Of a DNA stretch of 64,000 nt, positions 47,840-59,618 are shown piece by piece. The notes beneath the pieces are model-generated. The model was given only the letters and a program-made list of their open reading frames with translations, was not told the DNA's origin and searched no databases. Each line of letters opens with the position of its first letter. Within the stretch, counting starts at the first letter, position 1. The translations under genes and the position numbers were made by a program. This stretch comes from Cudoniella acicularis (Eukaryota; Ascomycota; Leotiomycetes; Helotiales; Helotiaceae), in NCBI GenBank assembly GCA_013054445.1, contig JAAMPI010000054.1:1-64000 (forward strand), written 5' to 3'.

Positions 47840-49600
47840 AATGGTTAATAATATCTCACAGGAACAAAATGATTCAGCTTCGAGGAGAAAATTATGAAAG
47901 GAAGTTAGTTCGCCTGGAAACTCATGATATCTGTGAGTTGCTATCCGACTGTGTTTTATCTTTGAGTAAAGGGCTATAAGGAGACATTGATCTAAGGCAA
48001 AATGAATCTGTTATTACGATATTTGCAAGTTACTTTCTTGCCTTTAATCATTCAGTTTTGAGTGAAAATTATAAAAGGACGATTATCCGAGCAAGATGGG
48101 TCTGTTACTATAATACATATGAGCTACTATCCTACTGTGTATCATTCAGCTTCGAGTAAAAGCTTACGAATTATAAAATAACATTAGTCTAAGGAAAGAA
48201 ATATTATTTACTCAGCAGGGTTACAGTAGGCAAATCCAAATTGGACTCAAGTCCGATTTAGGTTTGGATTTGAGTTGGATTCGAAATAGTCAGAATAATC
48301 TTGATTTATATAAATCCAAATCAAGTTTGTAAATCATGACTTTATAGAAATCTCAAAAGTATAAGGGATATCTTTCGGGACTTCCGCTGAAATGTGCACC
48401 TTCCTTTACAGCTATCTCAGGCAAACCATATCCGTTTCCGACAATAGCGTGGTCATCAGCGGTCGGTTTTCGAGCGCGCTGCTAAGGGATAGCTCTCGCG
48501 ACTCGCCAAGTAGAACTTCATGGTTGCGAGATCTAACCTGTTGAAGAAATTGGTCGATACTTGCTCAATGTTGATAACCCTATAAGAGAATTACGTGATA
48601 ATAAAATTATATTTCATAATTATAAACTAGGCTTCTATTTGATTTATAATAATACTAAATATTATTTTCTTATATTTCCTTATAATTCCCAGTTTAATAT
48701 CTTGAATTAAAACGAAGAAGTAGATAATTGTATACGATTTTAGTTATAATTTTATTTGAGTTGACTAAACTTAGTTTTGATTTAGATTCGTATGCTATGA
48801 TCTAAATTAGAAAAAACCTTGATTTAGATATGGAAACGTCAAATGAAAAAGGCTTGAATCGGAGTTGGCTTCGGATTTGTCTAACCTGATTAACTATAAG
48901 TACCTTAATTCAAAGTGCTATAATGATAACACATAAAGGCATAAATCAGTATGCATCTAATAAACACCTTATAGAAGCCTTTTTACATTACTTTCCTCTG
49001 TACTATAAGTTAGTGTCTAACCGAAAACTACACTTCAAAGTAATAAAATAACTAATAATAATTATTTTTCATAGGATAGATTACTATATACCATATTTCT
49101 AAAAGAATTAGAACATTTAAATATCCTACGTTAGCTTGTCTCAAAGTGGTTTAACGTTTGAAGTGTTTTCCTCCTCTATATCAGCACGTAATACGCGAAC
49201 TTACTGTCCCTAGGATAATATCTATGAGTTATTCTCCTACGGTGAATCATTCAGCTTCAAACTCAAGTAGATAATTAAGGAAGGATATTCGTCCGAGTCT
49301 AAATAGACCAGTTATTACAAGATCTGCGAGTTACTATCTCACTGTGAATACCTCAACTTAAAATATTATAATATCTCACACCAGCAAAATCATTCAACTA
49401 TAAGTGCACCAGTGAGGAGAACTTTATAAAAGCGATATTTGTTTGATATTTTGTGAGTGGCTATCCCACTTTGAGTACCTCAACTTAAAATATTATAATA
49501 TCTCATAGAGGGAAAATAATTATACTCTCAAGTGGAAGTTCACGAAAGCAATATTTGTCCGACATCTGTGAGTTACTATCCTGCTGTGAGTACAGTACCT
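47840..49600 (+). repeat. Array of a ~127-bp repeat, interrupted
   Basis: Units share AATATCTCACAnnAnCAAAA, a TTCAGCTTCGAG-like middle, and GTGAGTTACTATCCTACTGT followed by CCTCAACTTA. Clear positions of the GAGTTACTATCC part are near 47935, 48120, 49226, 49325, 49455 and 49568. CCTCAACTTA recurs at 49351 and 49478, giving a 127-bp period. Related single copies occur at about 1183-1300. The array is split by the element at 48215-48888. Confidence 0.7.
48215..48888. mobile_element. Decayed hAT-like non-autonomous element
   Basis: The left edge CAGGGTTACAGTAGGCAAAT and the inverted right edge CAGGTTAGACAAATCCGAAG share CAGG-TTA and CAAATCC. Inside, short AAATCC/GGATTT-rich blocks lie near both ends, a GC-richer patch (about 48380-48540) and an AT-rich core. 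No transposase frame survives. The class assignment rests on the CAGG ends only, and an 8-bp target duplication is not convincing. Confidence 0.4.
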
Positions 49601-49780
49601 CTTTAAAGTCCGGCCCCGAGGACAACTGCACCTATTACACAATGACAAAGATGCTTGCATGTTGCTGGTTTTGATTCTAAGATGCTACACAGCCGGTATT
49701 TTGGTCCTCTATCACTACACATAGTAAAGCAAATACTGCTCGCAAACGTCCGATACCAGATGGCAAATAACCTCTTCAAA

Positions 49781-50841
49781 TTACTTTGTAAGACCCTTCT
49801 TCGCTCCTTTTCCCTTTCGACTAGCGGCGGCTGCAAGGACTTTAAATTTCAGGTTTGGCATCTTCCGTCCATGATCGTCAGCGAAAACCCTAACCAAATG
49901 CTCGCCAAGAATTTCCTCCATTTCATCAGGCCAGAATATTTCCGTTTCGTCTTCTCCAATCAAATCTGGGTCGTCAAATATGGTGGTCTGAAAGTCGATT
50001 GCCTTCGGGGTAATTAGTGCGACGCTCTTTCCCTTCTTTGTGTTGGCTCTTTCCATAACAAGCGTAAGGTCTTTCAAGCCACTGAAGTCTAGGAGAACGT
50101 GGACGTTGCAAAATGGCTTGTAGTTCCACAGCTCTTGTGATACTGCAAGCCTGCGAATTTTTGAGAGGTCCTTCTCGGTAATATCCCGGAGCAAAGAAGC
50201 AAGCGTAAATCCTTGACCAATGTTGTCATCGCCAAAGTAGATCTGTAGACAGATAGATGAGCGCTGCATTTAAGAATAGGAGATGGTAGCCTCTTACGGT
50301 GTCTTTGGTGAAATCGACATACGTGCGTGCGTGAGAGAGATGGCTTCCCATGCCAAGTTCGTAATGCTGCAAAGCAATGGCGCGTGATTCTAAGCAGGCA
50401 TGAAGCATTCCAGGGACCGGGGTTGATGAGTTCAGGTATATTCCGCGTTGATGTCTAGAGTACTTGGCCATAACAAGCTTGACTTTCATCTGCACCACTG
50501 GAAACGAAGCAAATCAGCAATGTTAAGAGATACAGATTATTTCACATACCTCGTCCGTCGGGTAGCCCGAGATCCCAAATCTTGGTTCGCAACTCAAGAG
50601 GCAGCTTCTCAAAGGCATGAAATGTGGTAGTTGGGCCACATTTTCGGGTACCCAATCGGCGGATTGAAGAGAAAAGCACTTTGGAGGAGGTCTTCGAGGA
50701 CGGAGCTACGAAGAAAGCGCCTGAACGCGTTTGCAGTGAAGACATGATCCGTCGTGGCGTCAGGACTGCGAATCGAGAGGCGTCTCTGGGAATGCTGGGA
50801 CCACTACCTGCGTCAGGTTCGTCAGGTTGCTGGTGTGGCAT
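49781..50841 (-). CDS. 2EXR-domain protein
   Basis: Exons 50550-50841, 50298-50500 and 49781-50242 (introns of 49 and 55 bp) encode 318 aa. The 2EXR signature is FHAFEKLPLELRTKIWDLGL followed by PDGRVVQM (residues about 75-105), then GMLHACLESRAIALQHYEL and YVDFTKDTIYFGDD across the second junction. The conserved order FP-LPxELRxKIW ... RVV ... LLxxCxESRxxxLxxY ... YFxxxxDxxYF is typical. The C-terminus is Lys-rich. These proteins form large lineage-specific sets in Pezizomycotina with no established function. ATG 50841 is chosen over the upstream open frame because MPHQQ begins a normal leaderless start. Confidence 0.88.
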
Positions 50842-51951
50842 CTTTGTGGTCGCGGTTAGGGAAGAAAGAAGTTGGAAGCTGGAAGGAAGGTCGATATACC
50901 CAGACGGGTAGTCGCGGACCTGCTTAAGCGAGCACAAACCCAGAGGTGCGCCTGCCCCCTCCCTTGTGAGCTTCCATGTTGTTTGGAGCTTGCCCCAAAA
51001 ATGGAAAGAGCGAAGCAGTCTGGTCTGCTTGCACTAGGTGTGTTGCGGCCGTCATAGGTATGTAGATATTCGATATATTCAAAGGCTACGCAGACTTAAG
51101 AAATGTTTATTTCAGGAGAGAGGCACTCACGTGAGGCTGACTATTTGGATCTTAGCTCAGAAAATTGTGCTTGAGTCTCTCTGCTCGTGAGGGTGTGTCT
51201 ACTGCTGAGGTATCTCTCCTGTGGATGTATCTTTCTTGCTGAGGCATCTCTCCTGCCGTGGGTGTCTCGCCTGGATTCTCATGTAAAGCGTTACCTCGTA
51301 TGAGTGCCTCTTCTTTTGTGAGTGCCTCTTCTGCTAAGGCATCTTTCTTGCTGTGGCATCCCTCTTGCTATGGATGTCTGCCGCTCCTAGATTCTTGCAT
51401 AAAAGCATTACCTCGTGTGAGCCCCTCTCCTACGACGAGTATCGTTTCTGGATTCCCTGGGAAAATAGTTCTCCTTTTGCGAGTCACTCTTCTCGTCTGG
51501 GCGCCTCCTCTTTTCAAGTTGCCAATCGCCTATCGCCTTTGAAAACGTGATGAAGAATAAAATTCCCATATTAGATCAGTAGTAGGTGCTAGAAGTGTTA
51601 GAAGTGCTCGAATTCCCGAGCTACGGTACGAATAGTCAACAGAATTACCCGAAAGAAGGTATTTGCATATTTCGATTAGAACGAGCACTCGTTTTCCCTT
51701 TTCTCCAGAACAACGCATCTCCAACTCATTCTACCAACACAAGAAATGAGATTGGAAAGAGAATGTGCAATTAAGCAGCTAGAAAGGGAAGCTCGAAATT
51801 CTTACTCCAAGCTCCATCACTTGCTTATCACATCACCTTACCTACATCACTTCACACCTTCACACAGTACTCAATTTTTTGGCTGGAAAATCACTTGATT
51901 CTCTATCTAATTCCATTTCATCTCAACATCTTTCTACAGCGCTCACCCAAC
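50842..51951. other. Intergenic with minisatellite
   Basis: Promoter of the 2EXR gene, then the repeat block at 51110-51540. No supported gene. Confidence 0.5.
51110..51540 (+). repeat. Degenerate minisatellite, GTGAGTGCCTCT type
   Basis: Blocks such as GAGTGCCTCTTCTTTTGTGA and GCTGAGGCATCTCTCCTGC recur many times with a loose 15-20 bp spacing. The core resembles the blocks at 2930-3170. Confidence 0.6.
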
Positions 51952-52158
51952 CTACTGTTCAGCAAACCTCCTCCTTACCCTTTCTCCCGCCAACTCAATC
52001 ATCCGCCTACAAGCCGGGCATAGCTCTGGCTGGTCTGCACGACAAGTTCTGATTTCACCTTCGCAGCGGCCACCGTAGCGGTCGTTCTGACAGACTCCCG
52101 TGAGGGTTGTGGAGTGGAGGTGGCCACAGGCGTAGACGCTCTGGTAGATGTTGCACAT
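51952..52158 (-). CDS. Small Cys-rich protein
   Basis: A frame of 68 aa beginning MCNIYQSVYACGH. Cys and His are spaced as CxxxxxxxxCGHxH ... C ... GGRCEGEIRTC ... CPACRR, compatible with a small zinc-binding module. The MC-x-Y-x-YACGH start is one I associate with short fungal proteins of unknown function. The frame is open far upstream (to 52503), but that part has no conserved features, so the internal Met is preferred. The end is Arg-rich (RVRRRFAEQ). Confidence 0.6.
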   Translation of the reverse strand: MCNIYQSVYACGHLHSTTLTGVCQNDRYGGRCEGEIRTCRADQPELCPACRRMIELAGERVRRRFAEQ

Positions 52159-52538
52159 TTCGCTTCTTGTGGAGGAATTTGCGAGTGTGGGTATGTTTGT
52201 GTGAAGAGACGTTTGTTTGATGTGGAGACATGGTGTTGAAGTTGGGGTGGTGGCTATGTGCTGGGTGGTAAAATGCTGTTCGGAATAATAGGTTTCTTTA
52301 GATAGGTGGATCTCTTTGAGGAGAAGCTTGGGGAATTGCTTTGCTTTGTTAAATGAGCTTGTTCTGCGGATATGGCTTTGTTCCTTTAGAGAGAACTCAT
52401 TATACTTTCGAGGAAGCTGGACAACTCCAGACAATCGCTTATGTTCCCTTTTTGAATCCATTATGGGAGTGACTCTTTCCACCAACAAGAGTAAGGTACC
52501 CATGGGGGAAACGGAATTGTGAACGGCTTAACGATGTT
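52159..52538. other. Intergenic
   Basis: Between the small Cys-rich gene and the WGDF gene, both on the minus strand. The open frame extending across it is probably leader sequence. Confidence 0.45.
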
Positions 52539-54236
52539 TCAATTCGACTCGTGCTCTTGCCAGAAATTCTTGCAGGCGCGATGTCCCCAATGCTCGTACC
52601 ACCACTCCCCAAAGCTATCCTCAACGTTAATGTCAACCTTGCTGATCCTCTCATCCCTCTTAAGTCCACAAATAACACACGGCTTTGGTGCCGTAAGACC
52701 ACCTTCCTGAGTCTTAACATGCATTGTTTCGCTAATTTCAGGGATTGTCAAATGGCTAGAAACATCCTTGATGCTTGAGTTTGCAACTGCGATAGCTGAT
52801 CGTAATCGACCAAGCTGCTCTCGCCAGACGCGAACCGCCTCTGCGGCTTCTCGATCTTCTTTTGTAACTTCCGCTTTATCAACACCAGCCAACTTCATGC
52901 CGCCTTTTCCCCCAGCTGCTGCAGGGCCGATCTTCATGGATTGTGATAAGATGGTATCTCTTTTCCATCGCTGTTTTCGACCGGCTATGATTCGGGCAGC
53001 CACTGTAGCGATAAGCAGATAGGCACGTAAGAAGTCAATCGTTGATGGATCAGACAATATCCGATTTTTGAGCGAGAATGGCTGGTTGGCTACATTCTTG
53101 AACAGAGTAGATTGTGGCAGGTCGAACAAAGACGGGAAAAGTGTCAATATAACTGATGGCGGAGGAACGTTTGTCGGAGGTAAAACATTAGCTGGCGGGG
53201 AGGAGACTCGATCCGCTGCGTCCCAGGCCCATGCTTCTGCCTCAATACCCGACGCAGCTTTGGCAATTGCTACGGCGGGTGTTTCTGGGGGCAAATCTGC
53301 AAAATCTCCCCATTCTTCGTCAGCTTGCTGATCTGGAGTTGGAGAATCCTGGTAGGGGTCTGGTTTTGGTGGCTGAAAAGAAGGCCACACAGTAACAGGA
53401 GACGCGGTCTGAGGCTTATCGGCCTTTTTTATAGCAGAGACTTGATTCATAGCCAATCCTAAGTGCCCAAAAGGATTTCTTTCCTGAAAGGAAGGCGATT
53501 TTGGAGCTTGAGGGTAGGGCAACATGCTAGCGTTGGGAGCCGCTGAGGACGGCAATAAATCTTTCGGTCGTTTTGAAGAAGGCTTTGACTCCAAACTCGT
53601 CATGCCAAATAGCAAGTCAAGAGATTGACTTGATGGGGCCGGAATAGCAGGCCCAGGAGAGGTGACAGTCTCAAAATCCCCAAATTCATCATCATCAGCT
53701 TCACCAGACAGCTCATCAGTGGCGTCAAACAGGACTTCACCAAAGGGGCTTTTTGAGGTAGCTGCTGGTCTTGTGGGGGGTATTTTGTCGGACCTTGTGC
53801 TTGGTATATTTGGCATAGATTCGAGGTCATTTAAATTCTTGGAAAATATGTCTAATGTTGAACGTCGGATCACCCCAGCCTGAATTTGTTTCTGCCTTGT
53901 ATCAACTGCCCCTCCGTATCTAGGGGGTGCGGGAGAAAAAACTTGGGGAGACGCCTTGACTTGGTCCGCATCTTCGAAGGAACCCCATATATCGTCCTGC
54001 GTAGTTCCCGTAATCCCATTATTGGCATTCGAATGGAAGCTTGTAGCATTTTCCCACGTCCGCGCATTCATCGTAGGCTGACTCTGCCACTGTGCTCCCA
54101 TGCCTTTTTGATCATGTTGGCTTTGAGCACTGAGAAATGCGAGGTCATTTGAGGCCGGGGTGGTGTTCTTCCCAGCATCCACGGAGCCCGGGGCTCTGTA
54201 GAAGCTGTCGAACTCTGCGAGAAGATCTGAAGACAT
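52539..54236 (-). CDS. Acidic WGDF-motif protein with C-terminal Cys/His module
   Basis: A single exon of 565 aa. Three acidic aromatic motifs are spaced along a disordered N-terminal half: DDIWGSFEDAD (about 81-91), DDDEFGDFETV (about 180-190) and DEEWGDFADLP (about 305-315). Such W/FGxF motifs resemble those in aftiphilin-like and other clathrin-adaptor accessory proteins. A structured part follows (about 365-470) with VILTLFPSLFDLPQ and a helix-rich stretch. The end carries CVICGLKRDE ... FGEWWYEHWGHRACKNFW, compatible with a zinc-binding site. I do not know a characterised homolog. A trafficking role is an inference from the motifs. It is divergent from the TBC gene, with 416 bp between ATGs. 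Confidence 0.85.
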   Translation of the reverse strand: MSSDLLAEFDSFYRAPGSVDAGKNTTPASNDLAFLSAQSQHDQKGMGAQWQSQPTMNARTWENATSFHSNANNGITGTTQDDIWGSFEDADQVKASPQVFSPAPPRYGGAVDTRQKQIQAGVIRRSTLDIFSKNLNDLESMPNIPSTRSDKIPPTRPAATSKSPFGEVLFDATDELSGEADDDEFGDFETVTSPGPAIPAPSSQSLDLLFGMTSLESKPSSKRPKDLLPSSAAPNASMLPYPQAPKSPSFQERNPFGHLGLAMNQVSAIKKADKPQTASPVTVWPSFQPPKPDPYQDSPTPDQQADEEWGDFADLPPETPAVAIAKAASGIEAEAWAWDAADRVSSPPANVLPPTNVPPPSVILTLFPSLFDLPQSTLFKNVANQPFSLKNRILSDPSTIDFLRAYLLIATVAARIIAGRKQRWKRDTILSQSMKIGPAAAGGKGGMKLAGVDKAEVTKEDREAAEAVRVWREQLGRLRSAIAVANSSIKDVSSHLTIPEISETMHVKTQEGGLTAPKPCVICGLKRDERISKVDINVEDSFGEWWYEHWGHRACKNFWQEHESN

Positions 54237-54652
54237 GACGTTGATCCGGGAAGAAATGAAGGGATCGAAAGCTGCTCAAAGTGAGGCTGAAGAATCGGTC
54301 TTCATGGCTGAATCGAATTTCTTTTTCTGAGATGCACCTGGTGCAGGTATGACCACTTCCGCATGCGAAGATCGGATAAGCATTTGGCAACAAAGAACTT
54401 CAACAACTCTAGGGAATGTGCGAGGTCCAGGAGGAATTGGCGGTTGCCGTCACTGAGCGGGACCGCATGAAGTCGTCGTCGTCCCTTGTGGAGGGTGACT
54501 AGAAAAGGTTGGGTGTCCGTATACTATAATTGGCTGACTAGGATGTTTGCCGACGCTAGTGTTCATCTATCAAAACAAGGTGGATGGACTTGACCGGCCT
54601 GAATAAAAAGACATTTCAAGTTTTTGCGGGGCGCACTTGGAACAATATAGTG
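54237..54652. promoter_or_regulatory. Bidirectional promoter, WGDF / TBC genes
   Basis: The 416 bp between two divergent ATGs contain both promoters. No specific site is claimed. Confidence 0.55.
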
Positions 54653-57467
54653 ATGCGATCGTTGGAGGAGTCAAGGTCCGAACCACTTGACCGCACGTAC
54701 GAGTAGCTCTCCCTGCTGACTTTCTGGAAGAAAACGATGGCAAGTCACGAGGAGGCACGCAACAAGCTTCGAGGAGCTGAAGACGGCTGTCAAGGCAGAT
54801 GGCGATAACAGCCCTTGCGTCTCCGGTCTTCGCTCGGTCTGTTGGAAGGTTTGCTCACAAAAAACCTTCTAGTGTTGAAGATCTTGCTGACCATTTCCAG
54901 GCATTTTTGCTGTTTCAGAGCACTGAGATTAAGGGATGGTCCCGAGCTTTGGCCGACTCAAGGAGCGCATATTCTTCTCTTCGGGAACATCTCCTGAGAT
55001 TCATAGAGAATCCTGATGAGGTGGGTTCCGCGTTGGATCCCCTGGACGATGACCAAAATGTACGTAGATACTCGTGGCCAAGTCACAATGCCGTCTAAGC
55101 TGAACTAACATTAGCATACTACTAGTCGCCATGGAATACCATGAGGCAAGATGAGGAATTCAGAGCTGAAATATACCAAGATGTTGAGCGGTGTATGCCG
55201 GAGGAAGAGTATTTCCGCCAACCTGAAACTCAACGGATCCTGTTGGACATATTATTCGTCTTTTGCAAGATCAATCAAGATGTTGGGTACCGGCAAGGTA
55301 TGCATGAAGTCCTAGCTCCTATCCTCTGGGTCGTTGAGCAAGATGCTATCGACCGCGAGTGCCATGAGCAGACTTCGGAATCAGAATCAGATTTCCTTAT
55401 GAAAGAGATGCTTGACCCCACTTATATTGAGCATGATGCTTTTACTATTCTTTCTTTAGTCATGAGATCAGCGAAGTCATTTTATGAGTTGGGCGAGCCG
55501 GACCGTAAACCGAGTGCTTCCTCGTCAATGGCTGGGACTCCGCAGCAAGGTGCCTCACCTATTGTGGAAAGAAGCAAACGGATACATGAGGTTTATCTGG
55601 CACGACTAGACCCAGAGCTTGCGAAACACTTGACAGATATAGAGGTTCTGCCACAAATATTTTTGATGTAGGAACCTACTCTACTACGGTTTTGAATTAG
55701 CGCTGATCACTCTTCTAGTCGCTGGATTAGACTTCTTTTTGGCCGAGAATTTCCCTTCGATGAGTTGCTGGCTTTGTGGGATACTCTATTTGCGGAAGAC
55801 CCAGGTCTAGATCTTGTTGATATGGTTTGCGTAGCCATGATTCTAAGGATACGCTGGCAGCGTAAGTGCTTTCAAGATTTCCTTTCTGCCGCTAACGAAA
55901 TTCAAGTAATCGATGCCAACTATTCCGTTGCGTTAATGCTTCTCCTAAAATATCCATCACCAGTAGAGCCTCGGACATTTGTCGATGATGCTATCTTTCT
56001 CCGAGACAATTTCAGTGCCGCTGGGGGCTCCAAGATTATTAGCAAATATGGAGCAAAACCCCCTCCTTCATACACATCAACTTCACGTCCCTCAACACCA
56101 CTAGGGCAAGGATTAAGTCCTAAGCGGAGATTGTCACGGACAAGATCACCGCTTCCATCACCTGCTAAGTTCTTGCAACAACAAGGAGGGGTCGAAGCCC
56201 TATTCCAGGGTGCGGCCAAAGGTGTCATTGAGCGTGGGGAACGACTTGGTATCAACCAAGCTGTGCGAGATGCCATGGGGGAGGTTAGGAAGAACATGCA
56301 AGGGCTGCAGACGTCACGAAGCAACTCTACAAAGGGTCGAATGTCGGAAGGCACAAGATGGTCACTGGATGAGGGTAGATCAATACCTCCTTCGAAAGCA
56401 TCGATTGCAGCGATGAATACTCGAAACAAGCAATTAGTGAGCACCTTGTTTCGTTATTCCTTACCCTCAATTCCCTTCACTAAGAGGATGTTTCATCCAC
56501 TTGACTTCTGGTGGTAGAGCCGTTCAAAAAAGAGGAAATAAGAAGGATGAATATCTTTCCCACCGTCAAGCACCTGCTAATTTGCGGAAGGCTCGTATGC
56601 TTGATCAGGCAATGACCGATCTGCGAGCTGTATCAATTTCGAAGGATAACGATAGAGAAACCTGTGTAGGGGCCATGGATTTGGCTATTGCCAAGGTCGA
56701 TTTCGTCAAAGTCTACCTCGAGGACGCTACAATGCCTCTACCGCCTGAATCTCCACAGATTGTTCCAATAAGCCACCCTTCCCATTCACCACAAAACATA
56801 AAGCGTGACCCTCTATTATCAGCCACGCCAAAACCGAAGGAGACAAGTCATCCAGTGTCTAAATTGCATAAAGAAAAACCACAGAAGGACAGCCACGAGT
56901 CGCCAATCCCGGTCGCAGGTGCAGTCTCAGGACTAGAGAATCCAACAGATGAGATATCTGATCCTGCAGGGCTTCATAATGACCGGCAGAAAATCGAGGA
57001 ACACAAGGAAGAAAATGTTCGCAAGGCAGAACTATTGGGAAGGCCAAAAGCCCCAGTGCCGACACGTTCCACGATAGCACAATCGTAAGTTCTTTGTTGG
57101 CAATGCGCAAACCTTTCTCTTGTGGAACATACCCCTAGGCAGTACATCCCAAGAATCGGGTTTCAAGGATGATTTGGACGAAACACAAAGTAGTAAACTA
57201 AATATTTTGAACAGGTCTTTTAGCTGGATGCTGGAGCCGGATGCGCCTTCAACTTCGACCTCCAAATCGTCGCCGCCAAAATCTTCATCTCCATTCTTCA
57301 AATCTGGCAGGCATCCAAACACGGGACACGGGAGAGATAAAGCAGCCTTTCTATTTGGGGAAGACAGGGGGGACTCTGGCATGACAAACTCAAGAATAGA
57401 CCCGTTGTCAGACGCAGACGAAGGATTTCACCTAGGAACGATTGGAGGTGGAGACAAGATTAAATAA
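54653..57467 (+). CDS. TBC-domain Rab GTPase-activating protein
   Basis: Eight exons: 54653-54675, 54731-54848, 54901-55059, 55126-55667, 55719-55861, 55907-56436, 56591-57084 and 57143-57467, giving 777 aa. The TBC domain has both catalytic fingers: Arg in IYQDVER (R122) and Gln in GYRQGMHE (Q157), followed by VLPQIFLIRWIRLLFGREFPFDE and LLALWDTLFAEDP. It stimulates GTP hydrolysis by a Rab on endosomal or Golgi membranes. The overall layout, with an N-terminal SGLRSVCWK and Ser-rich tail ending in a SFSWML motif, resembles TBC1D5-type proteins. The first exon gives MRSLEESR. Intron 5 (45 bp) is in frame; its removal restores RIRWQLIDANYS. Intron 6 (154 bp) is the least certain junction. Confidence 0.88.
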
Positions 57468-59618
57468 AGCCCTGAAAAATATATTGAGAAGATTCTCAAA
57501 TCGTGCCCGAACTTCTCTATTCATTGCACGTCTTGTCTCGCGGAGTAAGGCTTCATCCCACGGGGTTACCTTTTGATATTATTGGTGTGGACATATGGCT
57601 TCCATTAGCCGAATTTGGTCCGCATGGCAGAGGGAATGAATGGCGAGCCTGTCTTGGCCTTTTGGCCTGGGCACCCCGTAAGTCTGGCCTGTTGAAGACG
57701 TGCCAGGCTGCGAGGCCATGAGCTACTGCAGCTATCATGCAGCGTGTGAGTCTCTCCCACGCAAGCGAATGCACGGTACTGCATTTGCTGAAGCCTGATC
57801 GAGATACGGCCTGCAATGCAATGAAACCATGACGGATGGCCAGTCGTAACAGTCTTCAGGAGAGGGCTGGCGACCTGTGATCAATATGTTACCATCGCTT
57901 TGTCTCGTGGCGCTGGGGTGCGCCACCGAGCGACACCTCCAACATTTTCAAGCTGTGCGCATGCTGCGGATCGCGGCGGACGCGGATCCTCAACGGCCAC
58001 AGCCCAGTCCAGCTACAGCCATTTTTTGGCAGCCGGCTCTCGGGTGCTCCCATTGAGACCGACGAATGGCCTTTACCCCTCCCCGGATCAATTCCGTTGA
58101 GGCCATCAAGGCGCGGTGAGTGATTCGCTGGGTGTGGGTTGGAATTGGAGCTGTGCCAGCCAAACTGGCCAATGGAAGGCATGAAAGGCAGTTTATTTCA
58201 TTGATTGACTGAGAGCAGGCGGTATGCGCACGCTTTGGCACTGATCTCCTGCAGAGTCAAGCCGACATGCAGCGAGAGTCGCAAGAAAAGGAGGAGAAGA
58301 AGCCAGCAGGAGAACAAAAGAAAGTGAGGCAGACCCTGCCGGCCACCAGAGCTTCATGGCCACCATCGCATGCGACAGGAGACATTCGGGCATTACGGCA
58401 AGCCATATGGGCTCGCAACCCGACCTCCCGACATTGCTTTTTATAATAATTGACCGAGGTCCTTTTTTTTTCGAGAAAGGATAAACTGATAGATTAGCAA
58501 TTGATTTGCAGATCGTACGGCGCGAGTCAGAAGCTTAAATCAAGCACGCCACCCTTGTTGTTGTGTTTCTAAGGTCCCAGGGCAACTTAGTTTACAGTTA
58601 AATACATGATGTTATATATGGACTCACTGCGACAATACACTGGCGCCTGCCAAGTACACTAGGTATAATCATACACCAATTCAGAGTTAGAACTGTATCT
58701 AAACTATGCACATCGAGTACAAGCATCTATACAATAAGCTTAAAAATGAGCCAGCTAAGCACAGCTGACTATCTGGAGTAACCCCGCTCACCCATAAGTA
58801 AAGACATAAGAGCTAACTTGTGGAATGAGTCCATATTGACATTGGAGAGTGTAGCACCATAAAACCTTCTGCAAGTCTTTCATACATTCTCTATTTTAGT
58901 CAACCAGTTGATATGTATGTACGGGACATATGTGTGAAAAAGTATGCTCGAGAAGGGACAAGGGGTCCTACTGTCTTAGCAGGCTGCCGTAGTGGATAAG
59001 GGAGATTCTCGGTTATCAGCCAATAAAATTTGAGGCACAAAAATTCGCTGGAGAGCGACCGCGGGGTTCATGTTAGCGTGCGGCAGCAACGTCGAAAGCT
59101 CTTTCTTCCAATCTAATACCTTTTCTGCCTCCCTCCCCTTCCTTTTCTCACGCAAATCCTACATCTCAGAATACCCTCATTCTCCCACCGCGCCAGACTC
59201 TTTGTCGACATCTCCCTTCTCCTCTACCAACCCACCCCCTCCTCACCTTCGCGACAACCTTCCATTGTCGCGTCTCATTCCCTCCTCCGACATCCGACTC
59301 TACCCAGCTACCCAGCTACCCACCCCGCCAACCCTCAACCTTCAACCTTGTGCGCTGCGCCCCCGGAACCGCAACCGGTAAGAGCTTTCCTGTTGCTTGC
59401 TATCACTGACATCAAATATCGTATTTCTGCGTTGTCAATTGTCAAGTTTGTCAATCAACTATAAGCTGTACCTTTTCTAATAGTCTTGCGTTTCCTGTAG
59501 AACAAATTCACGGATCGCAGTCACAAGCCATCTTGTCTCTTAAGTGACAGGTCAATTGATCACTTCTCCGCCTTCCGATCCCTGACATCTTACATCCGAC
59601 AACCCTTGAACCTTCACC
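57468..59618. other. Intergenic / long 5' region of KH gene
   Basis: No gene supported in 57.5-59.0 kb. From about 59070 the sequence is pyrimidine-rich leader with a 5'-UTR intron. Confidence 0.5.
59378..59500 (+). other. Probable 5'-UTR intron of the KH gene
   Basis: Donor GTAAGAG after CAACCG, and acceptor TTTCCTGTAG at 59500, 123 bp in all, ending 118 bases before the ATG. The pyrimidine-rich leader and good splice ends support it. Confidence 0.55.

Larger units (their letters stand above)
47494..49780. other. Repeat island, AT-rich
   Basis: No gene. Contains the 127-bp repeat array and the hAT-like element listed separately; 48560-49100 is especially AT-rich. Confidence 0.6.

Noticed and set aside
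49655..50017. 120-aa forward frame
   Set aside because: Antisense to the last exon of the 2EXR gene, which has clear domain and splice support.
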